DNA of 40,451 nucleotides from Candidatus Dojkabacteria bacterium (lineage in GTDB: Archaea; Nanobdellota; Nanobdellia; Pacearchaeales; GW2011-AR1), in the NCBI GenBank assembly GCA_017610445.1, contig JAFCCB010000003.1, positions 1 through 40,451 of the forward strand, written 5' to 3'. The notes below the pieces were generated by a model that was not told where the DNA came from, searched no databases, and worked only from the letters and a program-made list of their open reading frames with translations. Below, piece by piece: positions 10,086 to 18,975 of the stretch; position 1 is the first letter of the stretch; each line of letters begins with the position of its first letter. Position numbers and translations under genes: made by a program.

Positions 10086-10157
10086 TGAGCCTGAGAGGAT
10101 TCGAACCCCTATCAACCGGGCCGAAACCGGGCATTCTGTCCATTGAACTACAGGCTC
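10086..10157 (-). tRNA. tRNA, anticodon most likely UCG (Arg)
   Basis: Reverse complement GAGCCTG-TA-GTTC..GAAT-..CCGG-TTTCGGC-CCGG..AGGGG-TTCGAAT-CCTCT-CAGGCTC-A; 7-bp acceptor stem and canonical T arm. Confidence 0.85.
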
Positions 10158-10203
10158 ATAAAAATATACATCATAATCTATTAATAAAATTATCTAATTC
10201 AAT

Positions 10204-10290
10204 TATACGTCTACATCCTTTAACTATATGCCACTTGTAGACACATATACGTCTACAACACAAGATTTATAAAACAATGTAGACACATAA
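10204..10290 (+). promoter_or_regulatory. Palindromic operator-like array around the proS TATA box
   Basis: Perfect inverted repeat TGTAGAC-acatatac-GTCTACA (10236-10257); TATACGTCTACA also at 10204-10215; TGTAGACACATA also at 10279-10290; TATA-like gatttataaaac at about 10264-10274. Confidence 0.6.
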
Positions 10291-10294
10291 ATCT

Positions 10295-11941
10295 ATGACA
10301 TACACTGAAATTAAAAAAAAAGGAGAGAAAAAATATTATTACAGAGTAAAATCCATAAGACAAGGTAAAAAAGTAAACAAACAAAGAATTTACCTCGGAG
10401 GGAATTTAACCAAACAAGAGCTTAAAGAAAAAGAACAACAGGCAGACAAAAAACTCCTTAATATTCCAAAAAGACCAGAAACAAAAAAAGCCCTGCCAGA
10501 AACTCCTAATCAAAACAACCAGGGGATAACAGCTGAAAAAGATGAATTCTCAAAATGGTTCACGCAAATAATGCTTAAAGCAGATTTAGCAGATTATACA
10601 GAAGTTTCAGGAGCAATTGTTTTCAAACCAGCAGCTTATGCAATCTGGGAAAAAATCCAGCAAGAATGCAACAAAAGATTTAAACAAATAGGAATAAAAA
10701 ATACCTATTTTCCATTATTAATCCCTGAAAAATTATTAATAAAAGAACAAGAACATGTAAAAAATTTTTCTCCAGAAGTTGCCTGGGTTACTCAGGCAGG
10801 AAACTCAAAATTAAATGAAAGATTAGCCATCCGCCCAACTTCAGAGGCAATTATGTATCCTTCATTTGCAAAATGGATTCGTTCTTGGAAAGAACTCCCT
10901 TTAAAATTAAATCAATGGAATAATGTAATAAGATGGGAATTCAAACACCCAATCCCATTTTTAAGAACAAGAGAATTTTTATGGAATGAGGGGCATTGTG
11001 CATTTGCCTCAGAAAAACAAGCACTAAAAGATAAAAACCTAATTCTTAATTTATACAAAGAAGTTTGCGAAAACTTTCTTGCTTTATATGGAGTAGCAGG
11101 CAGAAAAACAGAAAAAGAAAAGTTTGCAGGAGCTGTTTTCTCAGAAAAACTGCATTATGTAATGCCAAATGGAAAGGCAATAGAAGGCCCTTGTTATCAT
11201 TACGACGGGCAAAATTTTGCAAAAGCCTATGATATTAAATTTCAAAATAAAAAAGGGAAAGAAGAATATGTTTATCAATACACTTTTGCAATTTCAACAA
11301 GAATGTTAGGAATAATATTTGCAATACACTCAGATAAAAAAGGATTAATTCTCCCCCCAAAAATCGCTCCAAATCAAATAGTAATTATCCCAATCTTAGT
11401 TGGTAAAAATAATAAAAAAATATTAGATGAAGTTAAAAAAATAAAATCAGAATTAAGCTGTTACAATCCAATCTTAGATGACAGAAAAGATTACCGCCCG
11501 GGATTTAAATTTAACGAATATGAATTAAAAGGGATTCCGATTAGAATTGAAATAGGCCCAAGAGATTTAGAAAAAAAACAAGTCATTGTTATGAGAAGGG
11601 ATACATTAAAAAAACAAGAAATTAAAATATCAAAATTAAAAACTGAAATCCCAAAAATTTTAGAAGAAATTCAAAAATCTTTATTTAAAAAATCTAAAAC
11701 TATATTCAACTCAAAAACAGAAAAGGCAGAAACATTAGAAAAATTAAAAATAACAATTGAAAACAAAAAAATAGGCATCTCTCCATTATGTAAAAATATA
11801 AAATGTGAAAATAATTTAAAATTTAAAACAAATGGTGCAAAAACCCTTTTTATCGACGATAAAAATAAAATAAAATCAGAAAAATGTATAATTTGCAACA
11901 AACCTGCAGATTATTTTGTTTATATTGCCAAATCATATTAA
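10295..11941 (+). CDS. proS: Prolyl-tRNA synthetase (archaeal/eukaryotic-type) with extra N-terminal domain
   Basis: FSKWFTQIMLKADLADY...RPTSEAIMYPSFAKWIRSWKELPLKLNQWNNVIRWEFKHPIPFLRTREFLWNEGH; about 85-residue N-terminal extension. Confidence 0.95.
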   Translation: MTYTEIKKKGEKKYYYRVKSIRQGKKVNKQRIYLGGNLTKQELKEKEQQADKKLLNIPKRPETKKALPETPNQNNQGITAEKDEFSKWFTQIMLKADLADYTEVSGAIVFKPAAYAIWEKIQQECNKRFKQIGIKNTYFPLLIPEKLLIKEQEHVKNFSPEVAWVTQAGNSKLNERLAIRPTSEAIMYPSFAKWIRSWKELPLKLNQWNNVIRWEFKHPIPFLRTREFLWNEGHCAFASEKQALKDKNLILNLYKEVCENFLALYGVAGRKTEKEKFAGAVFSEKLHYVMPNGKAIEGPCYHYDGQNFAKAYDIKFQNKKGKEEYVYQYTFAISTRMLGIIFAIHSDKKGLILPPKIAPNQIVIIPILVGKNNKKILDEVKKIKSELSCYNPILDDRKDYRPGFKFNEYELKGIPIRIEIGPRDLEKKQVIVMRRDTLKKQEIKISKLKTEIPKILEEIQKSLFKKSKTIFNSKTEKAETLEKLKITIENKKIGISPLCKNIKCENNLKFKTNGAKTLFIDDKNKIKSEKCIICNKPADYFVYIAKSY

Positions 11942-11976
11942 AAAACATTTATAAATAATGGTTCTTTAAAAAATAA

Positions 11977-12219
11977 ATGCCGAACAAAAGTCAACTGAGA
12001 GAAATTACAGAAAAACAAATAGAAAATTCTCTTTTTCCTATATCCACAATTAAACGAACAATTATTATTCAAAAAGCAGAAATTATTAAAGATGAACCGT
12101 TTAATTTGGAAAATTTAGGAGTTCATATCCCCTCAGAACAATCTTCTTCAATAGAAAAACTATATTCCGAAGGTATGAATTTTCATCACTCTCATTTTAA
12201 TAATTATGGTTTGTTATAA
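11977..12219 (+). CDS. Hypothetical protein
   Basis: 80-aa ORF downstream of proS, with tttataaata-like TATA box upstream. Confidence 0.45.
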   Translation: MPNKSQLREITEKQIENSLFPISTIKRTIIIQKAEIIKDEPFNLENLGVHIPSEQSSSIEKLYSEGMNFHHSHFNNYGLL

Positions 12220-12234
12220 TAATTAAAAATAAAA

Positions 12235-13302
12235 TTATCTAACAAATTCTTCAACTCTTTTCCTAAAAACCGGCAAATCACTTACATTCATTTTAGCGCC
12301 AGTTGCATGTTTATGCCCTCCGCCAGTCGCCCCCTCAATTCCCTCAATAGCTTTTAAAGTTAATTTTAAAATATCCCCTTTTCCTCTGACAGAAATATTT
12401 GCAACATCCCCTTTCAAATAAACCATAACAACAACTTTATCAGGAAACTCATAACTTATCTGATTAGCCAGATTAGAGCTCAAACTCAAACTCCCGCCAT
12501 ACTGAAAATAAACCATTTTATTTCCTGCCTGCTCTCTCGCCTTTTTCACTAACTCCTGATATTTTGAATTTACCTCCTCATAACGCTTTAAAATCTGTTT
12601 TGTTTTAGAATTCTCCTCTAAAATATCCAGCGCTCCTTTAACCTTCATCATAAACTTCATCATCTTAACAACATTAGTAGTAGTATCTTTCAAAGAAAAA
12701 TCCAAAATTCTCGCAATCCTGCCAATTTCAGAATCATAAAGCAGTTCAAACGCAGATTTGGGATTTTTCTTAGCCAAATCAGGATATTTTTTTTCAAACT
12801 CTGAATAAAAATTAGGCAAATAACAATCACTTATGCACCCAATAATTGAAAGCCAAATATCTTTTTTCTCATTAACAATTTTATAGCATAAATAAGAAAC
12901 AGGCTCATGACTTTTATCATTATTATAAGGATTATAATAACTAAATAAAGAAATTGGGCTTGTTAAAGAAACCCTGGTTTTCATACAAGGTTCCTCAACC
13001 TCATGATGGTCAATCCAAACAACAGGAATATTTTCCTCTTCTGCCTTTTTCAAAAAAGCCTCTGAAACCACCGGCTTGTCTAAAATAAAAATATAATCTG
13101 GTTTTAACTCATTGACTTTTCTGTAATAACTTTCATTTAAATCAGGAAAACTTTTAATAGCAACTCCTTTTCCCCTGCCAATAAATCTCTGTAAAATCAA
13201 AAAACTGCACAATCCATCGTCATCATTATCAAAAAAAAACAGGGGATTTTGCGCCCTTGCAAGATGCTCTCTTATTTCTTTAATTTGCTTCTCAGTCAGC
13301 AT
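12235..13302 (-). CDS. DHH/DHHA1 family phosphoesterase
   Basis: FFDNDDDGLCS, VVWIDHHEVE, C-terminal GGGHKHATGAKM. Confidence 0.88.
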   Translation of the reverse strand: MLTEKQIKEIREHLARAQNPLFFFDNDDDGLCSFLILQRFIGRGKGVAIKSFPDLNESYYRKVNELKPDYIFILDKPVVSEAFLKKAEEENIPVVWIDHHEVEEPCMKTRVSLTSPISLFSYYNPYNNDKSHEPVSYLCYKIVNEKKDIWLSIIGCISDCYLPNFYSEFEKKYPDLAKKNPKSAFELLYDSEIGRIARILDFSLKDTTTNVVKMMKFMMKVKGALDILEENSKTKQILKRYEEVNSKYQELVKKAREQAGNKMVYFQYGGSLSLSSNLANQISYEFPDKVVVMVYLKGDVANISVRGKGDILKLTLKAIEGIEGATGGGHKHATGAKMNVSDLPVFRKRVEEFVR

Positions 13303-13583
13303 TTTATTTTTATAATTATCCTTTTCTTTTTAATATATCCATTTAACATCTTTTTAATCTTTTGCTTTCAGCAATTTCCCATAAACAGCATCTAAGTATT
13401 TTATCAGAAAATTATTAAAATTTACCTTAAAATAAGATTTGATAATACAAATTAAAATTATTTTCTCTTTAGATGATTTTTCTTTTTCTTATCTTATTAA
13501 TGGTTCTTTAGATTTACATAAATAATAAGTATTTTTGAGATAATCAAAGCATTTATATATAATAAACACACATATAATAAGTA

Positions 13584-13726
13584 TATTGGTGTGTAAAAGT
13601 GATAAACATAATTGTAAATAAAGCTAATTTTTTAGAAATTAATGTCTTTTTTCAGAATTTTATTTCTTGCACTTTTCATATTTTAACTAAATTTCAAAGA
13701 GCAGAAATCTTACATACGCACCAATA
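13584..13726. repeat. Imperfect 12-bp inverted repeat pair bounding a 143-bp segment
   Basis: tattggtgtgta at 13584-13595 and tacgcaccaata at 13715-13726 (one mismatch as inverted repeat). Confidence 0.4.
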
Positions 13727-13825
13727 AATTTCAGCTAAAGATATTCTGTCTTTTATTTTCAAATAAATGAGAAACATATTAGAAAAATCACAACAAAGAA
13801 AACAAGAATTATTGAAAGCAATTGA

Positions 13826-14260
13826 ATTTACAAAAGAAAAAAAGAAACTTTTATTATAGAAAACATAGGAAATAATAAATTAAACATAAGTCTACAGCAA
13901 ATAGGACTTAAAGAGTTTTTAAATATAAATAAAGTAAGTTTTGAACTAAACACCAGAGAATCAAAAACAATTACACTAAACTTTTTTGCAAAAGAAGACG
14001 CAATTATAAATTCATACACAGGAAAACTTATTTTAAAAACAGGAGGAATAGAAAAAGAAATCTTAATTTCTTTAGAAGTTAAATCCAAAGAGTCTTTTCC
14101 TTCTGAAAAAGAAATACCAAAAAAACCCCAATATAATTTACTCATAATTTTAATATTAATTATTTTAATAATTTTGTCAGTTATATTATATAACTCAAGA
14201 AAATCAGAGAAATTAAAAAAATTAAAAAAACACCCTAAAGCTAAATCAAAAAGAAAGTAA
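13826..14260 (+). pseudogene. C-terminal remnant of a membrane-anchored surface protein (COG1361/NEW3-like)
   Basis: Open frame without ATG after TGA at 13823: ...KKETFIIENIGNNKLNISLQQIGLKEFLNINKVSFELNTRESKTITLNFFAKED...YTGKLILKTGG...QYNLLIILILIILIILSVILYNSRKSEKLKKLKKHPKAKSKRK*. Confidence 0.55.
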
Positions 14261-14405
14261 AAATTTCAATTCAAAAACATAAAAAATTAATCTCTGCCTG
14301 CTTTCTATTTTTATCTCTATAAAATTTGCAATAATAAGCCTGCATAATTTTCCCTTTGATACACAATTTTAAAAAATACACAAACAAAGTTTTATCAATA
14401 AAAAA

Positions 14406-15473
14406 TCAAATCTTTTTCCCAATCATAATCTGTTCTTTTAATTTATTTAATTCTTCTCTAAAATTTTCAGTATGATTTCCTAAAACTTTCTTCAACTTTT
14501 CTTCGTCTGCATTAATAATCGCTTCAAAATCCTTAAAATTAGTTATCAAATTATCAATTTTATTATCATTCAAATTTATTTTACTCAAAATTCTGTAACC
14601 TTTAGGAATAATTTTTGTTTCTGATAATTCTCCAAATAAAAGTTTTGCAATATTCTCTGCATCTAACAGCCCTTCAAAACTAAGATTATCAAAAAAATCC
14701 TTAATCTTAACAGGATTATCAAAATAATCTTTAATTATTAATTCCTGCTGTTTTCCAATCCCCTTAGTTACTTCCCTCACCCTCATCCTTACAATAATCC
14801 CCTCTTTCCCTAATTCAACGAGATACTCATTAATTATGTCAGCCATTTTTTTAATCATTTCCATCCTCTGCAAAATAGTGCAGATATCTGAAACAGAAAC
14901 CAAACCAGTAATTTCTAAAATATTCAGATTAGTAAATAATTCATCAAAAACTTCTTTTTGCTTTTCTAAAATCCTCAAAGTTTCAGTAGCCCGCCTCAGC
15001 AAATCCTCTGTGTTTTGCAAAACATACCTTAAATTTCCATAATAAACAGTAATCTTCCTCTTTCTTTCAGAAACTGCAATAACCAGCCCCCCAGTTTGCT
15101 TGGCAGTTCTTTCTGCTGCCTGATGCCGTGTTCCTGTTTCAATACTGTCAATTGTTCTATCAGGAACCAGCAAAGTATTAGCATAAAATATTTTTTTAAA
15201 ATCCTTAGACAGAATAATCGCCCCATCCATCTTAGCTAATTCTGCTAATCTTTTTGAATTAAAATTGCAGTTAACTTTAAATCCTCCTTCAAAAATATTC
15301 AAACTATTGGGATTGCTTACCACAACCAAAGCCCCAACACCCCCCCGCAAAATATCATTCAGCCCTTCTCTCAAAACAGTTCCAGGACTAAGTTTTTTTA
15401 AAATCTCTAATTTAGTAAGTTGCTTTGTCTCCCCAGCATATGAAATATTTAATTCTTTCTTTTGATTAATCAT
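14406..15473 (-). CDS. disA: DisA-type diadenylate cyclase / DNA integrity scanning protein
   Basis: DAC motifs MDGAIILS and GTRHQAAERTAKQTG, followed by DisA linker and C-terminal HhH-like region; 355 aa. Confidence 0.9.
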   Translation of the reverse strand: MINQKKELNISYAGETKQLTKLEILKKLSPGTVLREGLNDILRGGVGALVVVSNPNSLNIFEGGFKVNCNFNSKRLAELAKMDGAIILSKDFKKIFYANTLLVPDRTIDSIETGTRHQAAERTAKQTGGLVIAVSERKRKITVYYGNLRYVLQNTEDLLRRATETLRILEKQKEVFDELFTNLNILEITGLVSVSDICTILQRMEMIKKMADIINEYLVELGKEGIIVRMRVREVTKGIGKQQELIIKDYFDNPVKIKDFFDNLSFEGLLDAENIAKLLFGELSETKIIPKGYRILSKINLNDNKIDNLITNFKDFEAIINADEEKLKKVLGNHTENFREELNKLKEQIMIGKKI

Positions 15474-15569
15474 TTATAAAATAAAACAATTCTCTTTATA
15501 AGAATTTATGAATTATAATAACTAAATCATAGAAATCTTTATAAACAGAACCGATTTCATAAAATTACA

Positions 15570-15770
15570 ATGAATAAATGGATAGAAATCTTGTTAGGAC
15601 TAATTTTAGTAATTGCAAGCGTTTTAGTTTGGGCTTTTTCATTCCAATGGGGGACCTTTTGGAATTTTGGAACTGCTGCATGGGAATTTCTCAAAGGAGG
15701 AATTGTCTGGTTTGTAATTATGATTGGCTTGCTGTTCCTAATGTTAGGAATAAGTGACTTAAAAGAATAA
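15570..15770 (+). CDS. Small membrane protein
   Basis: 66 aa, two hydrophobic segments; TATA-like ctttataaac at about 15537-15546. Confidence 0.6.
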   Translation: MNKWIEILLGLILVIASVLVWAFSFQWGTFWNFGTAAWEFLKGGIVWFVIMIGLLFLMLGISDLKE

Positions 15771-15823
15771 TTATTAATATCTATCTTAACAAAACATAAA
15801 AAGAAATTTTTCTTGTTTAATTA

Positions 15824-17053
15824 ATGGAACGATTTTTTGAAACAGAACTTTGTGTCAAATGCAGGGGAAGGGGCTGGTGTGGAAAACCATGCAAAATTTA
15901 TTCTAAAATAAAAAAATTTGCCCCAAAAATAAAAACCCATTTCTCAGGCAACAGCCCACCGGAAATCTTTATAGGCAGAGTTGGATACCCGAATGTCAAT
16001 ACAGGAATTTTAGCTCCAGATAAATACGGAGATACAGAACAAATGTCCCTCCCAGAAAAATGGTATGAAAAAAAATTAACCATAAAACAAATCCTAAATC
16101 TCAGAACAAACCTCATCTATTCAAGATTTAAATCAAAAATAAAACAACCAGGAAAACAAACCCCCTCTAAATTCCTTTCTGCAATGCAGGAAATTTCTTT
16201 AGCAGATAAGCCTGTTTCAACAGAAATTTTTTTAAAAAAACCATTTAAACCGCAACTAAATATAGACAAACATCTTCCAATAATAGGAAATCCTGCCCCA
16301 TTAAAAAAAATAATACTGCAGGAAAACCCATCTATAAAAAGAAAAATTAATTATATTGTTTCAGATACAGACAGTAAAGCATCAAACTCAATAATAGAAC
16401 TTTCCAAACACACTTACACAAGCAACATCATCAAAATCCTATCAGCAGGAATGCTCGGATTAAAAAATAACAGAAAATTAGTTCCGACAAGATGGGCTGT
16501 TACTGCAGTTGATGACACACTCTCAAAACAACTTCTCAAAAAAATCCGTTTTTATCCTGAAATTTCTGAAATTTTATTATTTCATGGGGATTATATTGGC
16601 AATTATTATGAAATTCTTTTGCTTCCAGACAAATTTTCTTTTGAAGTCATAGAAGCATATATGTCAGGAAGTTTATGGAACCCTTCATTAAAAATTAATC
16701 TTGCTCAGGATTTTGAAAGATTTAATCCCAAAAAAAAATATGCTTCAAATGTGACAGGTGCATATTATACTATAAGACTTGCAGTCTGTGAATATTTAGA
16801 AAAAATCAAAAAACAAGCCTATTGTATTGTTTTCAGAGAAGAGCGTCCAGAATATAATGCTCCTCTTGGAGTAGGAATCCTCAGAGAACTTGCAAGAGAT
16901 ATCTTAAATCAAAAACCAGAAAAATTTCCAACCATTCAAAAAGCACTTCAACAAGTACAAACAAGATTAAAACTTTCAATAAACTTATTCATCCAAAAAT
17001 CAATCCTCTTAAAAGAATACAAACAACAAACAAGATTAAACAAATGGTTTTAA
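15824..17053 (+). CDS. Nre family archaeal DNA repair protein with C-terminal PIP-like motif
   Basis: LCVKCRGRGWCGKPC, FIGRVGYPNVNTGILAP, C-terminal QTRLNKWF. Confidence 0.88.
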   Translation: MERFFETELCVKCRGRGWCGKPCKIYSKIKKFAPKIKTHFSGNSPPEIFIGRVGYPNVNTGILAPDKYGDTEQMSLPEKWYEKKLTIKQILNLRTNLIYSRFKSKIKQPGKQTPSKFLSAMQEISLADKPVSTEIFLKKPFKPQLNIDKHLPIIGNPAPLKKIILQENPSIKRKINYIVSDTDSKASNSIIELSKHTYTSNIIKILSAGMLGLKNNRKLVPTRWAVTAVDDTLSKQLLKKIRFYPEISEILLFHGDYIGNYYEILLLPDKFSFEVIEAYMSGSLWNPSLKINLAQDFERFNPKKKYASNVTGAYYTIRLAVCEYLEKIKKQAYCIVFREERPEYNAPLGVGILRELARDILNQKPEKFPTIQKALQQVQTRLKLSINLFIQKSILLKEYKQQTRLNKWF

Positions 17054-17376
17054 CCGCCAACACTACATTTCTCTTTAATCTCTTTAGGAAGATTCTTCAT
17101 ATCTAAAGTACAGCTATATTTTTTTCTTATTAAATACACAGAAGCTTCATCAGCTAATTTAAACGCACTAACCCCACCTAAACTTTTACTTACACAGTTT
17201 GTTTTATAATCATCTGTTGAAACATGAACTTTAAAAAAATTTGCTGCATTTTGAGATAAAAAATATATAGAAAGATGTTCAGTTTCTCCTTTTTCAGAAC
17301 CAATAAATTTTTCTTTTATTTCTTCTAAAAACTTATTATCTAAACTTTCACTCATATTAATTCTATTAAAAATCAC
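17050..17376 (-). CDS. Hypothetical protein
   Basis: 108-aa ORF, convergent with nre and overlapping its stop; likely start at internal MSESLDNKF. Confidence 0.55.
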   Translation of the reverse strand: MIFNRINMSESLDNKFLEEIKEKFIGSEKGETEHLSIYFLSQNAANFFKVHVSTDDYKTNCVSKSLGGVSAFKLADEASVYLIRKKYSCTLDMKNLPKEIKEKCSVGG

Positions 17377-17405
17377 TTTAAAAATAATTCTATACTAAAA
17401 AATAA

Positions 17406-18026
17406 TTATCCTAATAAAATAATCAAACTACCTTCAATTACTCCTGCAATAATCAACAAAGGAATCACAATAAAAATAAAAACTCTCAAAGAATCAATTA
17501 ACCATTTCTTAAACTCTCCCCATTTATTTTTCCCTTTATAAACAAACAAAAAATTGCCTAATTTCAAGCCTAAACTAATGCTAATCAAAACAGCAGGAAG
17601 TTCAAAAATCCCATGAGGAAGCAATCTCCACAAAACCGCCCAGCCCGCTGTGAAAACGGTTTTATTTGCAACAAAACCCAAGACATAGCCATTAACAACC
17701 AAAACAATAAAAGGCACAATTCCAAGAAATATTCCAAGAATCATTGCAAAAAAACTGCTTTTCAAATTATTAATAAAAATAAATTTAATCAAGCCAAAAA
17801 ACCCAAGCCCTTCAGTCTTCCTTACAAGTTCTGCAATTAATTTTAAAATTTGCTCTTGGAAAAAAATCGGCAGCATAAATCCAACCAAAATAAAACAAAA
17901 AAATAAAATAATAGAAAACCAAATATAATTTTTCAGTGATTTAAGATAACCCCAGCTTAGTTTAAAATTATCATAAATAAAATCATTTAAATTAAACTTC
18001 TGGTTCCCTCTTTCTTCCATTTTCAT
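17406..18026 (-). CDS. Stage II sporulation protein M (SpoIIM) family membrane protein
   Basis: LPHGIFELPAVLISISLGLKLG motif. Confidence 0.85.
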   Translation of the reverse strand: MKMEERGNQKFNLNDFIYDNFKLSWGYLKSLKNYIWFSIILFFCFILVGFMLPIFFQEQILKLIAELVRKTEGLGFFGLIKFIFINNLKSSFFAMILGIFLGIVPFIVLVVNGYVLGFVANKTVFTAGWAVLWRLLPHGIFELPAVLISISLGLKLGNFLFVYKGKNKWGEFKKWLIDSLRVFIFIVIPLLIIAGVIEGSLIILLG

Positions 18027-18138
18027 TTTTCTCCTTCCTCTATTTTATAATTTCTTTTAAGTTGTTTAACTAAACCTCTCTCACTTTCCATAAGATTTTA
18101 ATAAAATATTAGTTAATGAGTTAAATAAGTTTATAAAA

Positions 18139-18915
18139 TCATCTTGAAAAATATTTCCTAATCATAGCAGTTTTCCTGCGATATTTTTTCTTAAGATAAA
18201 GAGCATAACCAACTCCAACCAAAAGCCCCCCTAAGTGAGCAGTATTTCCAATTGGCAGACCAACACTAATAGAAACACCCCATAATACAAATAAAAGTAC
18301 AATCATAGCCACCCACATCTGCATAGGAATTACAAAGAAAACATAAACTCTTAATTTAGGGGTTAAAATTGCCAACAAACCACCTAAAGCAAAAATAGCA
18401 CCGCTTGCTCCAACAGCAAAAACCTCTGGGCTTCCAAAGATTCTTGCACCAAAATTACTTGCCCCAAAAAAATAAGCCAAAGATACAAATAACAATCCAG
18501 CAAATAAACCAGAAAGTATATACAACCAAAAAAATCTTTTCCTGCCAATTAATTTTTCAACAAAATTTCCAATAAAAAATAATGAAATCATATTAACAAA
18601 CAAATGAGTAAAACTACCGTGCATGAACATACTAGTAAACAATGTCCAGACTGCACCTGAAAAAAATGCATTTGGCTGTAATGCTACTAAAGAAAAAACT
18701 TTTTCAGCTCCATGCTCCCCTAAAATCCCAATGAATAAAAAAGCAACCATAAAAACAACTACATTAACAATAATAAACCAAGTAGTCACACTAAACTTCT
18801 TAAAAAAATTCTTAAACGAAAAAGAATATGAATTAAGTCTTCTCTTAGTGTATTTTCTGTAATTCTTTTCAAACTTCGGATTAAACCATTTATCCATTTT
18901 TATCAGCAACCTCAC
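18139..18915 (-). CDS. Rhomboid family intramembrane serine protease
   Basis: FMHGSFTHLFVNMISLFFIG, AVGASGAIFALGG (Ser), NTAHLGGLLVG (His). Confidence 0.92.
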   Translation of the reverse strand: MRLLIKMDKWFNPKFEKNYRKYTKRRLNSYSFSFKNFFKKFSVTTWFIIVNVVVFMVAFLFIGILGEHGAEKVFSLVALQPNAFFSGAVWTLFTSMFMHGSFTHLFVNMISLFFIGNFVEKLIGRKRFFWLYILSGLFAGLLFVSLAYFFGASNFGARIFGSPEVFAVGASGAIFALGGLLAILTPKLRVYVFFVIPMQMWVAMIVLLFVLWGVSISVGLPIGNTAHLGGLLVGVGYALYLKKKYRRKTAMIRKYFSR

Positions 18916-18975
18916 AATCTTTCAAAATTTTATCTGCCCTTAATTTAAAGAACATACCTAATGTAATCTTAAAAT

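Noticed and set aside
10086-10157. Glu (UUC) anticodon reading of the tRNA
   Set aside because: Placing UUC in the loop destroys the anticodon stem; UCG with a CCGG/CCGG stem fits better, although pair 27-43 is a mismatch.
13357-13480. Minus-strand frame KEKIILICIIKSYFKVNFNNFLIKYLDAVYGKLLKAKD*
   Set aside because: No start codon and no recognisable family; may be a gene remnant but evidence is too thin to call.
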